Source: Aulostomus chinensis (Eukaryota; Chordata; Actinopteri; Syngnathiformes; Aulostomidae). Taken from it: a stretch of 64,000 nt of DNA. Of the stretch, positions 11,148 to 51,358 are shown one piece after another (the first letter of the stretch is position 1; each line of letters begins with the position of its first letter). The notes beneath the pieces were generated by a model that saw nothing but the letters and a program-made list of their open reading frames with translations, ran no database searches and was not told the origin of the DNA. The stretch spans positions 13,506,723 to 13,570,722 of the forward strand of contig JBBMOA010000003.1 of NCBI GenBank assembly GCA_037954235.1, read 5' to 3'. The position numbers and the translations under genes were made by a program.

Positions 11148-12040
11148 ATAATTGTGTTTATGGGTATGTTTTGCTTTTTTTTTGTTTGTTTTTTGGCTGA
11201 CATCAGCTACAGTAGTTGTTTCTTGTAATAAAGAACTGTATTTGGGGATGGTAGTTGCTCAAAATGTCAGGCATTTGTCAGATATTCTAAAAATTCATCT
11301 CAGATCAGTTGTTATTCTATGATCACTACAACTTTAAATCTCTCGAGGATATTTCATACCATCTAGCCAAGAATGCTGACAACCTCACTGGTGTTACGTT
11401 AAACTTTTTCTCACTCCTAAGAGAGTGATCTTTCATTTCTCTTTCTCCTGTACGCTGATTAGAAACTCTTCATGTGGCAACACATACTCAGACATCCGCT
11501 TCACCTGAATGGATGTATATAGTTGTATTCACATCCTTTTTACTGTTATTTATACATGCTCACTGTCTGCCTATCCATATATGTTTGTAAATGTGTTTTG
11601 TCTTTTTTTTATACATGAGGTGATGTATAAGTTGCCCAATACCATCTTTATTAATAGTGCCATTGTGTAAAATGCCACTTCTAAACATGGAAATCATAAG
11701 TAACTTTTGTTGTTTGGCATATAATATAAAGTTATGTAATTTGTAACACTTGTCACAGACTTGTTTTCATCATCTGTTGACAGTCAAGCCTGTGCCAGGT
11801 ACTTCTTCACAGTGTAAACATGCTCATCGTAGCTTCTTTTGTTTTTATAGGCAAGTGTTTTTCTTATCTGTGCACGAATGTCACTTGTCGATATTGTGAA
11901 TGTCCCTCTGGAATTGTCACCAAACACCACAGAAACCTTAAACACTCCACAGATGATTGCTGTAGTTGGTGTTTACTGCAGACAGTCTTCTTTTCTTACA
12001 AATATTGTTCAGTTTATCGAAATAAAACGGTCTTTATCCT
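11148..12040 (+). other. golga7 3' UTR (inferred)
   Basis: Follows the TAA of golga7 with no other gene. The best polyadenylation signal is AATAAA at 12021-12026. An earlier AATAAA-type word occurs near 11228 (gtaataaag). No cDNA is available, so the end is inferred. Confidence 0.5.
12021..12026 (+). terminator. candidate golga7 polyadenylation signal
   Basis: AATAAA with a T/G-rich stretch downstream (gtgtttgacc), on the sense strand of golga7. Confidence 0.45.
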
Positions 12041-13430
12041 GGAAATTTGCTCACTGTGTTTGACCTTATGTAACTCAGAGTAGACTGAGCTGTTGCCAGT
12101 GTCGTGGCGGCAGGTGACTCCAAAATCCACATTTTCAATTTTTTTTAAAGGCAAGCATTTAATAATCATGAGCTTTTGAATAGTACAAACTTAACATTTA
12201 CAGTACAGTTTGTTATAGGTGTGGATGATGTGCAGATTTCTGAGCAAATCACACTGGATATCTTTCTGCCTCTGCAGGAAATGCAAGAAAGAAAGCACCT
12301 GCACTCGTATTAATCCGGTTATTGAGGCCATTTGTGCACCATCAGAAACCACGTGTGACAACAATACCCCAGGAAACCCCAAGTGTCACAGTTACAATGA
12401 TGAGCCCGCTTCTACGTATGCACTATTGCATGCAACAAAAAAGTGTTGCGGACTAAATAATTCAAATGTAATGAACTGCAACAGGAGATTTAAAATAGGT
12501 CGTATGAACCTCAATCGTTTGTGTTGAAAACTTTTAAAATTCCACTGTTAACATGGACAGTTCCGTATTTACTGATGTTCTGCATAATGTGAATGATTAG
12601 ACTTCTGTTGATACTGGACCTGACCGCATACATTTTAATGTAGTATAATAATAGCAGTTTATTGTAGACATTTGTGATACAATAAATGAGAAAGTCAATT
12701 GAATGCAGTTCAGAGAAATATATACGCCAACAGGGGCAACCAAGGGCTGGTTTCGATCCCCAAGGAAAAGAATAATTTTCTTAAATGCACAAAAGCATAT
12801 AGAGTGACGAAAGCATAGAAATTTTAACCTACGTTATCGCCTTCACAAACAAAAAAATCTATTTTCACAATAGAAATTAAGAACCGTGGAGCATTATATC
12901 TGTAGGATCCTCTGCTTTGGGAATTTGTGTTGTACATGTGATGTAAGAGACTTGTGTTAACTCTCATATGTAGTACTTTTATTAAAATTTAAGGGTAATG
13001 TTGACTATAAAATTATTGATTTGGTGTGGACTGTGGGGAATTTTACAAATGAATATTTTTTTTAAGGCTGTCTTTAAGACATGACCTTTTTAAAAGAAAA
13101 CTGTATCGATCAAGAGATTACGAATATTTGTATATTTCACAATAGTCCCACTCAAACTATGCCTTTAGTACAGACGCGCATAGTTTACTAAATTTTGATC
13201 CCTTCCAGCACCCGTAGTACTGTTGGAGACGTACATAAAAATCGTCTAGCCTGACATTACTGTAACAGTTATACATTTACCCGAAGTCAGCTAGCTTTGT
13301 GTAAGGATTTTAAATTCAGGGTCGGTAAAGTAATTCATATTTTGATTTAGTTGATATTTCAATTGTTTCTTTGGCTAAACTAAAGCTAAAGTAGTTGCTA
13401 GCTTACCTTTAGTGTAGCTAGTCACCCTGA
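12041..13430. other. intergenic region upstream of r3hcc1
   Basis: Unique sequence. A 102-codon open stretch at 12219-12527 has no recognisable domain, no splice context and no homologue that I know, so I do not call it a gene. The final 200 bases precede r3hcc1 and must hold its promoter, but no clear TATA or CpG cluster is seen. Confidence 0.5.
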
Positions 13431-13496
13431 ATAAATGTGGCTCATTTACCCGCTGGAGTGATTTTGGTCGCTGGTTGTAAGTTTACTTCTGTTTTC

Positions 13497-13503
13497 ACCC
13501 TGG
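13497..13503 (+). promoter_or_regulatory. putative CUG start of r3hcc1 in Kozak context
   Basis: accCTGg has A at -3 and G at +4. It aligns with the ATG of mammalian R3HCC1, whose start is M-A-L-L-C-L-D-G against L-A-F-P-C-F-D-G here. The frame upstream is open only back to a stop at 13428-13430 and contains no ATG. It also contains no ATG downstream before the exon ends. Confidence 0.6.
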
Positions 13504-16500
13504 CGTTCCCTTGTTTCGATGGTATTTATCTTCCAAAACAAGAAAATGAATTTGTGCATCATGTCACGGATGAGCTGGAAGCATACCAACAGAGGAGACA
13601 TCGCAAAAGGTCAGAACAGCAACAACATTATTTGTACTGTCTTCGTGTGAAAGTTGTTGTAATTGGATGTAGATAATTGACCCTCATCTTGAAGTAACAC
13701 ATGAAATAACACGATATGAAACAATTAGCATAGGAAATGCAGATAAGAATGTGTGCAGCAGAACATTTAGGTACTGAGGAGCTCATGTGTTAACAGATGT
13801 GTTTGGGTTGGGTGATGTGGACAAGAATCGGGTTGTATTTACCTAATACCTCGATATTGTGGTACTGATGTAGAGATGAAAATTGGCTCTTTTTTTTAAC
13901 ATGATCAAATTTTTGACAATAAAAAGTAAAGTGGGTAGAGGTTATTATTAGAATGCTTGAAACCACGTGGTAAATTGAGGGTATTATGTCTCTTTTAATG
14001 GGATTAGTTCAGCTTTTAAAATCAGAAAAAGACAAAAGTTGTGCTATATCTCAATATATCGTTGTCCAAAATCTTATCTAGTCTGATATCACAATATTGA
14101 TACATTACCCTAACCTAAAAATACCAGAACTCTTTATTACGCCCCGTGAGTAAATACTAAACATTCAGTACTTTGCACAATCTCTGTCAAAGGAATAACA
14201 GTGAACTACCAAGGACTGTCTGTTTGAATGACTTTCATCGGCATGTATGTGGTGTTTCAACACCAGTTTTATGTCATTACCAACGACCTTGCTTGTACTC
14301 AACCTTCTGACCCTCCATCTCTGTTGTCATGATCTTTGTGTCCCTGTCCAGTGTGCTCCTGTTCCCCCCTCTACCGAGCAGACTGCGATACCTGATCCAC
14401 AGGATCACCGAGGACCTGCCAGAGCTCACTACCTTCTCAGTAGGGGAGAGCTGGTGTCGAAGGGTGGTTGTTTGCCCTTCTGAACTCAGGTGTGGAACAA
14501 AGAACAAAGCAGTGTCATGCAGTATCAGTCAATTTCATCCCTCTGGGCTTTTCATCTTAAATATAAAAAAGAGAGGGAGAAATAGATCATTTGGCACAGA
14601 CCTCAGCTTGTTATGCACTTTACTTTGTGGTAGTCAGGATGATGGCAAATTAAATGAAAAATGAATACAGGGAGTTTGGTGTTGGGACACTACAAGCCAC
14701 CCGAACAGCTTTATTGGATCTAGTCTTCATCTTTCTGAATCTCTCCTGAAGGGATATGTGGTGGAGGCCAGTCTCCTGTGAGAATACCATTCTAAATTAA
14801 ATATTGTGGTGCTGCAGAGATTTCTTGCCTACACATCACATTCTACAGGCTTAAGAAAAAATCTTGGTTTCATACGGATGGCTTCGCTTATCCCACCATT
14901 ATCATTTTAATGTTTTTTTTCAATGAAAACACAAAAAAATCCCTGTCACAAATCATAACTCAGTTACAGTATCAGTCAATTTAATTGTAATTTGATAGTT
15001 GTTTTGTTTTTTGTTTTTTCTCTCAAAATCATGTGTCCCTGTGTTGGTGTTATAATGTTAGAGATGTAAAGATTTACCCCTCATTGGATGGAAGCATGGT
15101 CACCCTGGTGGGATGACAGGTTTGTCATGTTTATATGTGTTGTTTTTGTAGGGGTGAGGTACAGAATGACAGTGACTTTGAGACGAACACCAGCGTGAAT
15201 GAGGAGCCCCTAAGGAGTAAAGAACTGGAGGGAAAGGTCAAGCCTAAATCGTCTGTGTCGTCACGAAGCAGGGGACCAAAAAGACCGGACAAAGCCCTTT
15301 ACATGCCGAGAGCTGCTAGGGAGAGACTCCACCTACAGAAGTCACAAGAACCCTCTGGAGACCAAGAGTTGGCCAGACCAGCTAGCGGGGGTGTTAGCGA
15401 CTCCTCTGACTGTGGTTCTGTAACTACGTTGTCACCCTCACTCAAACAGGAATCACCTCGTGATGTAGGGGACAATGATCCCAGCCAGGTTGTAGACGGT
15501 TCTGTTTGTCATCCAGCGGAAGAGGAGCAACATTTGGTGTTGAGGCTACACGAAGATGAGTCTCTCGTCTGGGAGCGCACCATTTCCTCTTTCAGCAACA
15601 TAACGCTGGATGAGGATGTGAACGAGGAGGACGACCTGGCTAGTGTGCCATGTAGTTCTGCGACAGAAGACACAAGCACAGACTCTGATGATGATTTAGC
15701 TGAAGAAGTAAGACCCCACTCAGTCTGATGGTATGATCCAACAAAAAAGATTCCTAGTGAGAGTATTTAGTCGCTGCTCTATCAGGGTGTTTGTAGTTCA
15801 ATATCTCATGTTTTAATGATGTCACAACCCGTAATTTTTAACCTATAATGTTTTGTTTTGTTTTGATTTTTTGTGGGCAGATCAAGACACATCTGAAAGA
15901 GGCCGTGACTGTTTCCATAGAACACGTACACAACGACTTCTCCATTTATGAGAACGTGTGTGTCAACCCAGATGAGTTTCGGCATGTGATTGAGATCTAT
16001 GGCTTCTCGCCCATGTTAAAGACAGAAGACCTCTTGGATGCTTTCTCAGAGCACAGGTAGGTAAACATTTGCTCTTAATTGTCCATTTTTATTAGTTGAC
16101 TCCATCTTTAACCAGCGATATTCAACATCAACTTCTCCAGCCATGAAAATAATCTTGCAGATGTATTAAATAAAATGTGCCTTCCTGTTTTTCTCAGCAA
16201 CGGTGGAATGAAGATCAAGTGGGTGGACAACACACACGCCCTGGGTGTTTTCTCCAGCGAGTCAGCGGGTACAGTACTGTTGTACAGGGGAAAGCGGTTG
16301 TGGATCTGAATGGAAATCCATGAAAACATAGTAACATACTGCTCTTTGCTTTGATGCAGCGCTGCAGGCCCTCTCCATCTGTCACCCGCTGCTGAAGACT
16401 CGTGCACTGGCTGATGGGAGTAAAAAATCTAAAGGAAAGGCCATCAGACGGGCAGGTAGGATACCATTGTTGTCGTTTCCATCATGTTCTTGATTTTTTT

Positions 16501-16940
16501 TCCTGCTGTCTCGTCTGGAAAGCACTTTATAACTTGTTTTTGCAGACGGCTTTGTAAATTAGAAAATTATTGTTAATTGTAGCCCTCCTGTAGAGAGTGC
16601 GCTCATTGGGGTTTGTGACCTTAATAGTATTGTTGTTCGTGCCGGTGTATGTAACAAAAAAGTGACGGGTAATTATAAGCAAAAGGGCAACATTAGTCTG
16701 GCATAAAATTCGAAAGTTTAAAAAATCCCTCCTCCTCTTATCATCAAACCATTCTGTGTTACCTTGTTATTTATTCTGTGAAGGATTTTTAGTTTTAATC
16801 CTGGATGATGTGGATGTTTCTGACCTCCAGAGTTCATCCAGCCGGTGAAGGAACGTCCAAGGACAGACTGTGCTGTTGCCAGGCGGATGGTGACCAGAGC
16901 CCTGGGGCTGCAGGGACGAGGACGAGTGCAGCAATACTGA
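13500..16940 (+). CDS. r3hcc1: R3H and coiled-coil domain-containing protein 1
   Basis: Seven coding exons: 13500-13609, 14352-14489, 15152-15707, 15881-16056, 16198-16268, 16360-16455, 16831-16940. The total is 1257 nt, or 418 aa (human R3HCC1 about 440). Exon 2 encodes the R3H domain (VLLFPPLPSRLRYLIHR, then FSVGESWCRR), a fold that binds single-stranded nucleic acid. Next come KPDKALYMPRAARERL, a low-complexity acidic region (about residues 115-270), and the conserved C-terminal block HVIEIYGFSP, KTEDLLDAFSEH and IKWVDNTHALGVF, then ERPRTDCAVARRMVTRALGL. The molecular role is poorly known; RNA binding is inferred from the R3H domain. The conserved N-terminus LAFPCFDGIYLPKQENEFVH has no in-frame ATG. 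Initiation is placed at CTG 13500 in a strong context (acc CTG g). r3hcc1 is convergent with loxl2. Confidence 0.93.
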
Positions 16941-18130
16941 GGAGAGGCGCTAAATGTTGGCTAATCCAGGTGAGCAGATTTCCAAAACTATAGGACTGAG
17001 ACTTTTGAGGTTGATGTACCAAACCCTGGGCGGCACGGTGGTGCAGTGGTTCGCACTGTCGCCTCACAGCAAGAAGGTTCCGGGGAACTTTCTGTGTGGA
17101 GTCTGCATGAACTGTGTGGGTTCTCTCTGGTGCTCCAGCTTCCTCCCACAGTCCAAAGACATCAAGAGAGGACGAGGCTGATTGATACTCTAAATTGACC
17201 GTAGGTGTGACTGTGAGTGTGAATGGTTATCTGTCTGTGTGTGTTGGCCCTCATAAATCTGAGAATATCAATCATTAACCACGCTCAACATACAGCCAAA
17301 GTAGGAAGGAAAGTTGGCAACAAATAGCTGACTTTGTAAATACTTCAATTAACGGACTTAATATCAGAGGAGAGGACCTGACAATAATCTCCTTTTGACA
17401 TTAAATTACGGACGGCGTCAACGATGGCACAGTTGTCATTGGTGTCCCTCTTTCAGCTGCAGCTGTGTCTTCCTTCATAAATGTGATGGAGCACAGTGAA
17501 GCAGTCTGTGAGAGTCAGGCTGATCAGTCTCACTGGCTACACATGTAGTTACTGGCGAATATAAATAATTACCTCCAGAACAAGCCAGGGCTCTTCAGGA
17601 TACACCGTGTGTTTTCTCATGCCACCTGGATATCGACAATGGCCAGTGGGCAGAGCTTGTACATGTTTTGACCTTGTATGTTAGCTCCTAGCGTTTCAGG
17701 TCCGCGTTGATATGTTCTGCTGAAAAGCGAACCGCCTTCGTAGAACAGAAAATCCTGAGTTGAGCCTGAAGTCATCTCACTAACCCTTTAATCCCTCAAC
17801 GTTAATGCTACCAAAACCCCCAGTCCATATTAATTTTGTTCAAATGTTTGTATGGAAGTTACAAAACATGTGCTGAGAATATTAGCAACAGTCTGTTTGC
17901 TGCTCCTTGCCTTGTTTGATAAAGCTAACAATCTGTCCTCCCTCACCTGTAAAATGAAGGCGGCCAAAGGTAACACGCTATTTCATGGAACTGCAGCCTA
18001 AGATGGCTATTTGCTGTCAGTGCGCTAGTTTTTACATTCCTGTAGATGTGGAATTACCAGCTGCAGTGTTTCCACCTGAAAACATTTCATACGTGCAACA
18101 TTGTGAAGCTTAATCATCTCAACTCCGATC
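16941..18130. other. r3hcc1 3' flank with a SINE
   Basis: The first 29 bases after the stop end in ccag|gtgagc at 16969/16970, a perfect splice donor, so the r3hcc1 3' UTR may be spliced. The rest holds a truncated SINE at 17028-17256 and unique sequence. An ATTAAA lies at 17400-17405. Confidence 0.5.
17028..17256 (+). repeat. tRNA-headed SINE, 3' truncated
   Basis: ggcggcacggtggtgcagtg opens the head. Box A TGGTGCAGTGG is intact, but box B is lost to a substitution-rich stretch (ttccggggaactttctg). The conserved middle with cccacagtccaaagacatca is present, and similarity stops near tgtgttggccc. Confidence 0.85.
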
Positions 18131-19188
18131 TGCTTTCACCATCCTTTATTACAGAAAATGTAATGCATCTCCACATTCACTCCCGTGTACACAGCCTGGC
18201 AGCGAGTTCTAGGTTTCCCTTATAAAATGAAGGGTCTTTGAATCCGCCACATAGAAAAACTAATTTACAAAACAACAAAGAGGCATTTTCACAAACATTT
18301 GTGGCTTTGACAGGACATCCACAAAGTCATAATTGTCCCTGACTGTAATAATTTAACAAAACTCTAGAGAAAGGAAGCAGGGGGGGGGGGGGGGTTTGCA
18401 GATCATAAAGATGGAAAAGAATGTCTGTCTGATGGTGTGACCAAGAAACCAAACATCAATAAATAACACATTCTCAAAAATGGAGCTCAAGTACTTGGAT
18501 TACAAGATCGTGGAAGCAAAGAAATGGACTTTTCCACTCAGCTTAATTCTGACTTCAATATTTGACTAGACACAAAATCCTCGGTGTTCAGCACTGGAGC
18601 ACTCATACCCACAATCCAGCGTTCGTTACCTGGAGTTGTGTTCGATAAAGAATGTGACATAGTTGTAAAAATCCTTGTTTGCTTTCTCCTTATAGCCATT
18701 ACTTGTCCAACACTGCAGAAGCATATTTACACTTCTTACACATAGTGCAAGATAATGACAGTTGTAGCACCATTTTTAGCACAAAAATATATTCATCATT
18801 TCCCCTAACAAACGCTATTGTGACGTTTTCATGGCTTCTAGTTTGACCTTTGGCTTAGAAGGCATCAATCCGTTAAGAGTTACTTGGCCGCGATCGTCCC
18901 TGACACATTTGTCAATAAGCAGCAAGTCAAAATCTATATTTCACTAGCAACAAATGCAAGAGACGCATTAATGAAACAAGAGCACTTCTGTGGAGCTGAA
19001 TGTGGTTAATAGATGTAGAAAGCAAGCGGTTCATGTTCGTCCCTGGTAGCAGGTGAGCTCTGAGCTCCACAACATCAATCCAGCACTGCTTCAAGGAGCA
19101 AGAGAGTACAGTGCCGTACTCTAGTGGTTGTGAGATCTTAGTAAACGTCTTTCCTATCGTCCGTCCATCGGTGCTGTCTGTCTTGGGT
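18131..19188 (-). other. loxl2 3' UTR (inferred)
   Basis: Minus-strand sequence after the loxl2 stop. A minus-strand AATAAA (TTTATT at 18145-18150) would give a UTR of about 1.05 kb. A poly-G run lies at 18381-18395. On the plus strand AATAAA at 18458-18463 could serve r3hcc1, in which case the two 3' UTRs would overlap. Confidence 0.5.
18145..18150 (-). terminator. candidate loxl2 polyadenylation signal
   Basis: AATAAA on the minus strand, about 1.04 kb after the stop codon of loxl2. It is inferred from position only. Confidence 0.45.
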
Positions 19189-46109
<26,921 letters not shown>

Positions 46110-46139
46110 GATGCAGCAGGAGGAAAAAGAGACCGTGAT
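46110..46139 (-). other. loxl2 5' UTR part of the first coding exon
   Basis: Minus strand: a polypyrimidine stretch and ctag acceptor at 46140-46143 sit 30 bases before the ATG. The start ATG at 46107-46109 opens a hydrophobic signal peptide (VIILFFLNALLCMWV), which supports this start. Confidence 0.6.
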
Positions 46140-46142
46140 CTA

Positions 46143-46914
46143 GAGGAAGATAGGAGACGTTAGTGTAAACATCTGCTCGAATAACTTAGTAGATACTGAT
46201 ATGAGTTATGCTTTCTGAATATTTAGACTCTTACATTTTCCAATGCTTTGGAGTTAAACTGAGGTTTGAATCTGATCTGAGGACCGGCAGAGGCAGACAG
46301 TAATTTGTGGTGTGTGGTAGTTTTATCCATAATTTGAGTGAGCGAGCTGTTTCAGTAGGGATGGTTTTGTTTGGCTCATGGACCTCTACCGTCCCACTGC
46401 CCAACCACAATTATAATCTCCTCAATCCACTTTTTACAGTGTATGAAGTGAACAGTAAAAATAAAAGTCCCCGACCAATAAGAGACCTACAGAATTTGAT
46501 AATGGTGAGATAGAAATTGGTTCTGCTGAGGGAAGAATTCGACACCGTCTCTCTGACAGCCTAATGGAGAGCAAATGTTGGCTCCTGCAGGGAGGGTGCT
46601 GCCCCTCTCATTTATCTGATCTACGCCTGCAGGCTGCACAACTGAGGTTCAGAGGGAGACTTGACTCCGCCCTGATATTTCATGGCAGACCATGAAAGTG
46701 TCAACAGAGGGACCCGAGTTCCCCCTCACTGCAGGAATGTTCTTGGACTAAAACAGAGGGAAGGAAGACAGTGAAAGTAAGCATTTGAAGACTAGGAGGA
46801 AGACCTCCACCCCCTTTAGCATGTTGAAAGAGCAGGGGGTTGACGTCATAGTAACAACCAAACAAACTGCACTGTGGACGAGCTTAGAGAACACACACAC
46901 TCACTCACACACAT

Positions 46915-46964
<50 letters not shown>

Positions 46965-47755
46965 GCACACACACCGCAGTACACAGCCATTAAATCTTCA
47001 GGCTACGTGAGACATCACATGTGATCCTCCAAGTTCAACATCTGGTTTATCTTCCCGTGAAAGGAACATGTTCAGCATGACTTAGTTTTAATATTTAGTG
47101 TGACTTCTTTCACAGCAGTTGATTAAAGCCAGAGATACTTAAGGAGAGGAAGAGGAGGGAGGAAACATTCCTGCAATAAACACTTATCAACTCAATACAC
47201 CTATAATTAGAACGTAAAGTGGATAGAATGGTTCGGTAGTCTGCTCCCCACATCTGCAACAACTGTAATGTTTTATAAAGAAATAAGAAAACATGTTGTA
47301 TCAGAAGAACAAGACCAAACAATAAGCTGTCTGTCAGTGAAATGTAGCAAAGGAAGTTTACAGGATAATTAAAAAGTCCACATGTTGAATTTATTGCTCT
47401 GATGCTCAAAGCCACTGATGCTGTATTGTTGTCTGCTGGAAAACTACCAATCAACCATCGCATTATCTGAAGCCAACACATCCACCGAAAACAGACCTCA
47501 TGGATGTCTGGATGGTTGTTCAATTGACTGTCAACAGCAAAACAGGAGAGATGCAATTCTTGAATTCTTGCAAAGTAACAGCACATAATTTGCTACTTGC
47601 AGAATTAAATTCAGTTAAATAGTAATGTGTTATTAATCATATTGAAGTCATATCCTCCAAACTTTTTGATTCTATCTGAGAAAGTAATGGTCACATGTGA
47701 AGACAGCAGCCCATCAGTAGGCTGAAGTTTCTTCAAAGTGAGAGATCAAACTTAC
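46143..47755 (-). other. loxl2 first intron (inferred)
   Basis: Lies between a donor aaa|gtaagt at 47756/47755 and the acceptor at 46140. It contains a long CA tract at 46895-46974. A 158-codon open stretch at 47110-47586 has no family features and is not called. Confidence 0.5.
46895..46974. repeat. CA microsatellite
   Basis: CA-rich run with an uninterrupted (CA)n of about 45 bases, flanked by cact and gcac variants. Confidence 0.95.
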
Positions 47756-48020
47756 TTTAGCACAAGAATAAGCCGGACTCTGTTTTTCTGAAGGGAGACC
47801 TGATGATTCCAACCTGTAGAGGAGGATGAGATGCGAAGCAGCGGTTCTTTGTTCCTTCAGCCCTCTTCTGTCCGTTCTCTCTGCAGCTGGCAGCGCGCTG
47901 TCGTCCCTTTCCTCACCACTCACAGCAGCCAATCAGAGGCGCCCTCAGCATCCTGAACCCGCCCCTCTCGGCCAGGCACCAGGGTTACAAAAGCACACCG
48001 CCGGCGTTCCACGCAGACCG
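47756..48020 (-). promoter_or_regulatory. candidate loxl2 noncoding first exon and promoter
   Basis: The donor at 47755 and a locally GC-richer stretch with a CCAAT (plus strand 47929-47933) and several CpGs at 47890-48015 make this the most likely 5' end. No cDNA is available, so the transcription start is not fixed. Confidence 0.4.
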
Positions 48021-51000
48021 TTTGGAAACCCTTAACGAAGTTCCGTAATATGTGCGTGACACGTTTCTTTGAATGTTTTAATCAAGTGGGTTATACTTGT
48101 GTGACATGCTGTAAACGCTACTGAGTGCTGGCTGAGACATTGTTAAGATGTTCTTTTGGATAAATCTGTTCTTACACAACTTTTTTTTAAACTCTGAATC
48201 TATTCTCAGACAGGAGATCAAGTCTGAAGGCCATTTGTCACACAATAAATATGTAGGTGTTACATGTGACCGCCGTCAGACTTCTTTCCTGTCTGTAAGA
48301 CTAAGCTAACGCCTTAAAAATACCCTTAACGGTTTGTGAGAACAAATTTGTGTGAAAGCGTTTCATGAAAGACGTGCATGGAGTGTGTTTTTGCTTCAAT
48401 TTAGTACTTTTTTCATTCAAAGTCATTCAGAACAAGAGACAGTGTGTAAATGTTTCCCTTATGACTGATGTCACTGACACAATAAATAGAATGAAACCCA
48501 TGAGCACTCAGTGGGCATCACTACCGTGGTACCAGAGACTCAGTACTCAAAGGTCCATCCAATCCAAACTTTATTTTGATGGCAAGTACACACGTAAAGC
48601 TTTGAGACTTCATGAAAGTGCGCCAGGGAAGTAAGGTGGAGGACCGATGGACCTTCTCCCTCCTCAGACCCCCACTGTCAGCTCCCTTTCATGGACCACG
48701 CTGGTTTTATCAGCTCAGCCTTCATTTCAGTCTAAATTGCTCATATGTCAAGTTTTGTGACTGTGGACAGCTGTGGTGGTCCAGACAGACTCGACTAAGC
48801 CCTCAAGCTCTGTTGTGGCTTCACGCACGCACGCACGCACGCACAAGGTGAAAACAATGTCACCTCCATGCTATCAGGGCCGTCAGTAATCCTCCTCTAC
48901 GACTGCGCCAGTGAGGAAAAAGCCAACATAAACCTGCAGGGGAGGTAGATCCCGACGACTGCGGTTAGGTAATGAGAGGAAAGCCCCCGTGCTGCATGGT
49001 GATAACAGACACCACCATGTGGTGAGAAGGTGCATCGACTGCGCAGAGGGACATGATATGCCCACAGGGATGGATGTCACAATGGGAGGATTCCAGATTC
49101 CTCCCGGGAATACACAGAATGAATACGAACATAAATATTTAAGCCATTTATAACGCTGAGTTTACTGACAAAGAATATAAACAAATGACTCAAGCTAAAA
49201 GTACGCTGGGAAAGAATGCAGACCTCTGTCAAATCTGCTCCTCTAATATATGAAAATGACGAGAAGTTCCTGAAATTGAAAAAAAAAGAAAAAAAGAAGA
49301 AACTCTTGGATCTGCTCCACGATCTGGATCTGACCCCAAACTTGATGTGCTCTTCCATGGGCCTGGATTGAAACCCACCCTGGCAGACCAGCACACCTTG
49401 GTGGAGATAATTACCCGGAATATGGTTTGCCAAGTTAATTTTTATTGCATGACAAAGAACGTCAGCTTTTATCAGTAAACATTTCTCATTGCACATCATT
49501 TTGCATTTAATACTTAGTTGTCATCAGAATTGACCTGTTGGCATTCAGTCACATGATTTGGCTAATATTCACTTAACTTAACTTAACAATAATTCATTCG
49601 TTTCCACACGAAGGCTTTCTTCCACTCATCTGCAGGCCCATAACGGCTCCAACACTAAAACTTAACGGTCACATTTGGCAAACTGGTCCCAACAGGTTTG
49701 GCTGCAGTTGAGGGCAGCTGAGGTGTAACGGGGATGACCAGTTGTTTCGTCTGAGTAAACATCATTAGGGTGGATAGGAGGGGAAAGCAGGAATCTGTTT
49801 CGCTAGATTATTTGAGATTATGAGCAGATTATAAAAACTGGCCAATGATACAGTATTAGAGAGTTTGTTGTTCAGCAAGCAGGAAGGTTGTTGCTGCGAC
49901 TGAGAGCTGCTGCAGCTCGTCACACAGCCCCGAAGCAGTGAAGCCACTTCTGGTTTCAAATTGGTTTTGCTGTGATGTCATTTCAGTGATCGTGACATTC
50001 AGTTTCTCAAAGTCTCCCTCATCTTGTCCTAAATTCACAGTGCAAAGTATCTCTGTATGCTAACTCAAGAACTATGCTGAAGTACAGTGTTGAGGTATTT
50101 GTACATGAGTATTTACATTTGAAGGTACATTTTAGGGTACTTTTACCACACTACTTTTATCTGAACCCATTAGTTACTGGTCACTTTGAAGGAAAAAAAA
50201 TGCATTGGAATCATGACAAAACCTGAAAGTGATGATGATGATGATGATGACGATGATGATGACTATGACCTTTTAAAGTCTAAAAAGCTCAAGAGGAAAG
50301 AACAGCAGCAGCACAAATGGAACACACGCCACTTTAACACACCATTCAGAGGTTAAGGGTTCAAACATTCGATGCTCCTGAGAGCTGGAATACACAAATA
50401 CGATGTAGAATGTGTTGTTTTTTTTTACTTTTGATGCTTAAAAAAAATCAGAAGCAATGAATATCTTCTCTACTTTTACTCGTGCTTACATTTTATCTGG
50501 GTATTCTGGAGCCTATCCCAGCAGCAGCCTGGAGGTGAGGTATCAGTTCTGTTTGAGAGTTAAGAACTAGTAATAATAATAATGATGTTTAATAATAAAT
50601 GCCTCCTTCCTCCTCACCCCCCGCCCTGCTGCCTAATCCATTTAGTTTTAAAAATCTGCTAAATTACTGAGTTACTTAAGTAGTCAATGTAAAGAGGCGG
50701 GGTTCACCCTGGACAGGTCACCAGTCCATCTCAGGACCAACACATAGAGACAGACAACCATTCACACTCACAGTCACACCTACAGTCAATTTAGAGTATC
50801 AATCAGCCTCGTCCTCTCTTGATGTCTTTGGACTGTGGGAGGAAGCTGGAGTACCAGAGAGAACCCACAAAGGAACAGGGAGAACATGGAGACTCACACA
50901 GAAAGATCCTGTGGTGGAGCCGGGACTTGAACCAGAACCTTCTTGCTGTGAGGCGACAGTGCTGACCACTGCACCACCGTGCAGCCACACATTTAATTTT

Positions 51001-51080
51001 TCATTAGGTGGTATTTGCCATCTTAGTGCCAAAAAAAAGGAAAAAAACAATTGATGATAAAAGTAAAAGGAGGATATCAT
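48021..51080. other. intergenic region between loxl2 and tacc1
   Basis: No supported gene. It contains a (CACG)n run at 48822-48844, a GAT repeat at 50231-50262, and SINE pieces at 50503-50540 and 50696-50987. The remainder is unique sequence. Confidence 0.6.
50503..50987 (-). repeat. tRNA-headed SINE interrupted by about 155 bp
   Basis: The main block 50696-50987 is the minus-strand SINE from gtgatggactgg-type sequence back to the head ggctgcacggtggtgcagtg. A separate piece at 50503-50540 (ggagcctatcccagcagcag) is the adjoining tail of the same family. Unrelated sequence lies between them, with AAT-rich repeats at about 50565-50600, as if a later insertion split the element. Confidence 0.75.
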
Positions 51081-51323
51081 ATCAAATCTTAACCATTTAT
51101 TCAGGAATGAACAAAATATAGCAGTTGACATATACAATCTGAGTATATCAGTACTGAATGTACAAATATTAGAACAAAAACTGTCATTCTTTGTCATAAA
51201 GTATAAAATGTACACATACAGTTTTGTACTGTTACAATGGATTTGCATTAAAAAGCACCTTACAACTAATGAAAGACCACAATGAGAACACACACGCACG
51301 CACACACAATCGCACGCGCAGGC

Positions 51324-51358
<35 letters not shown>
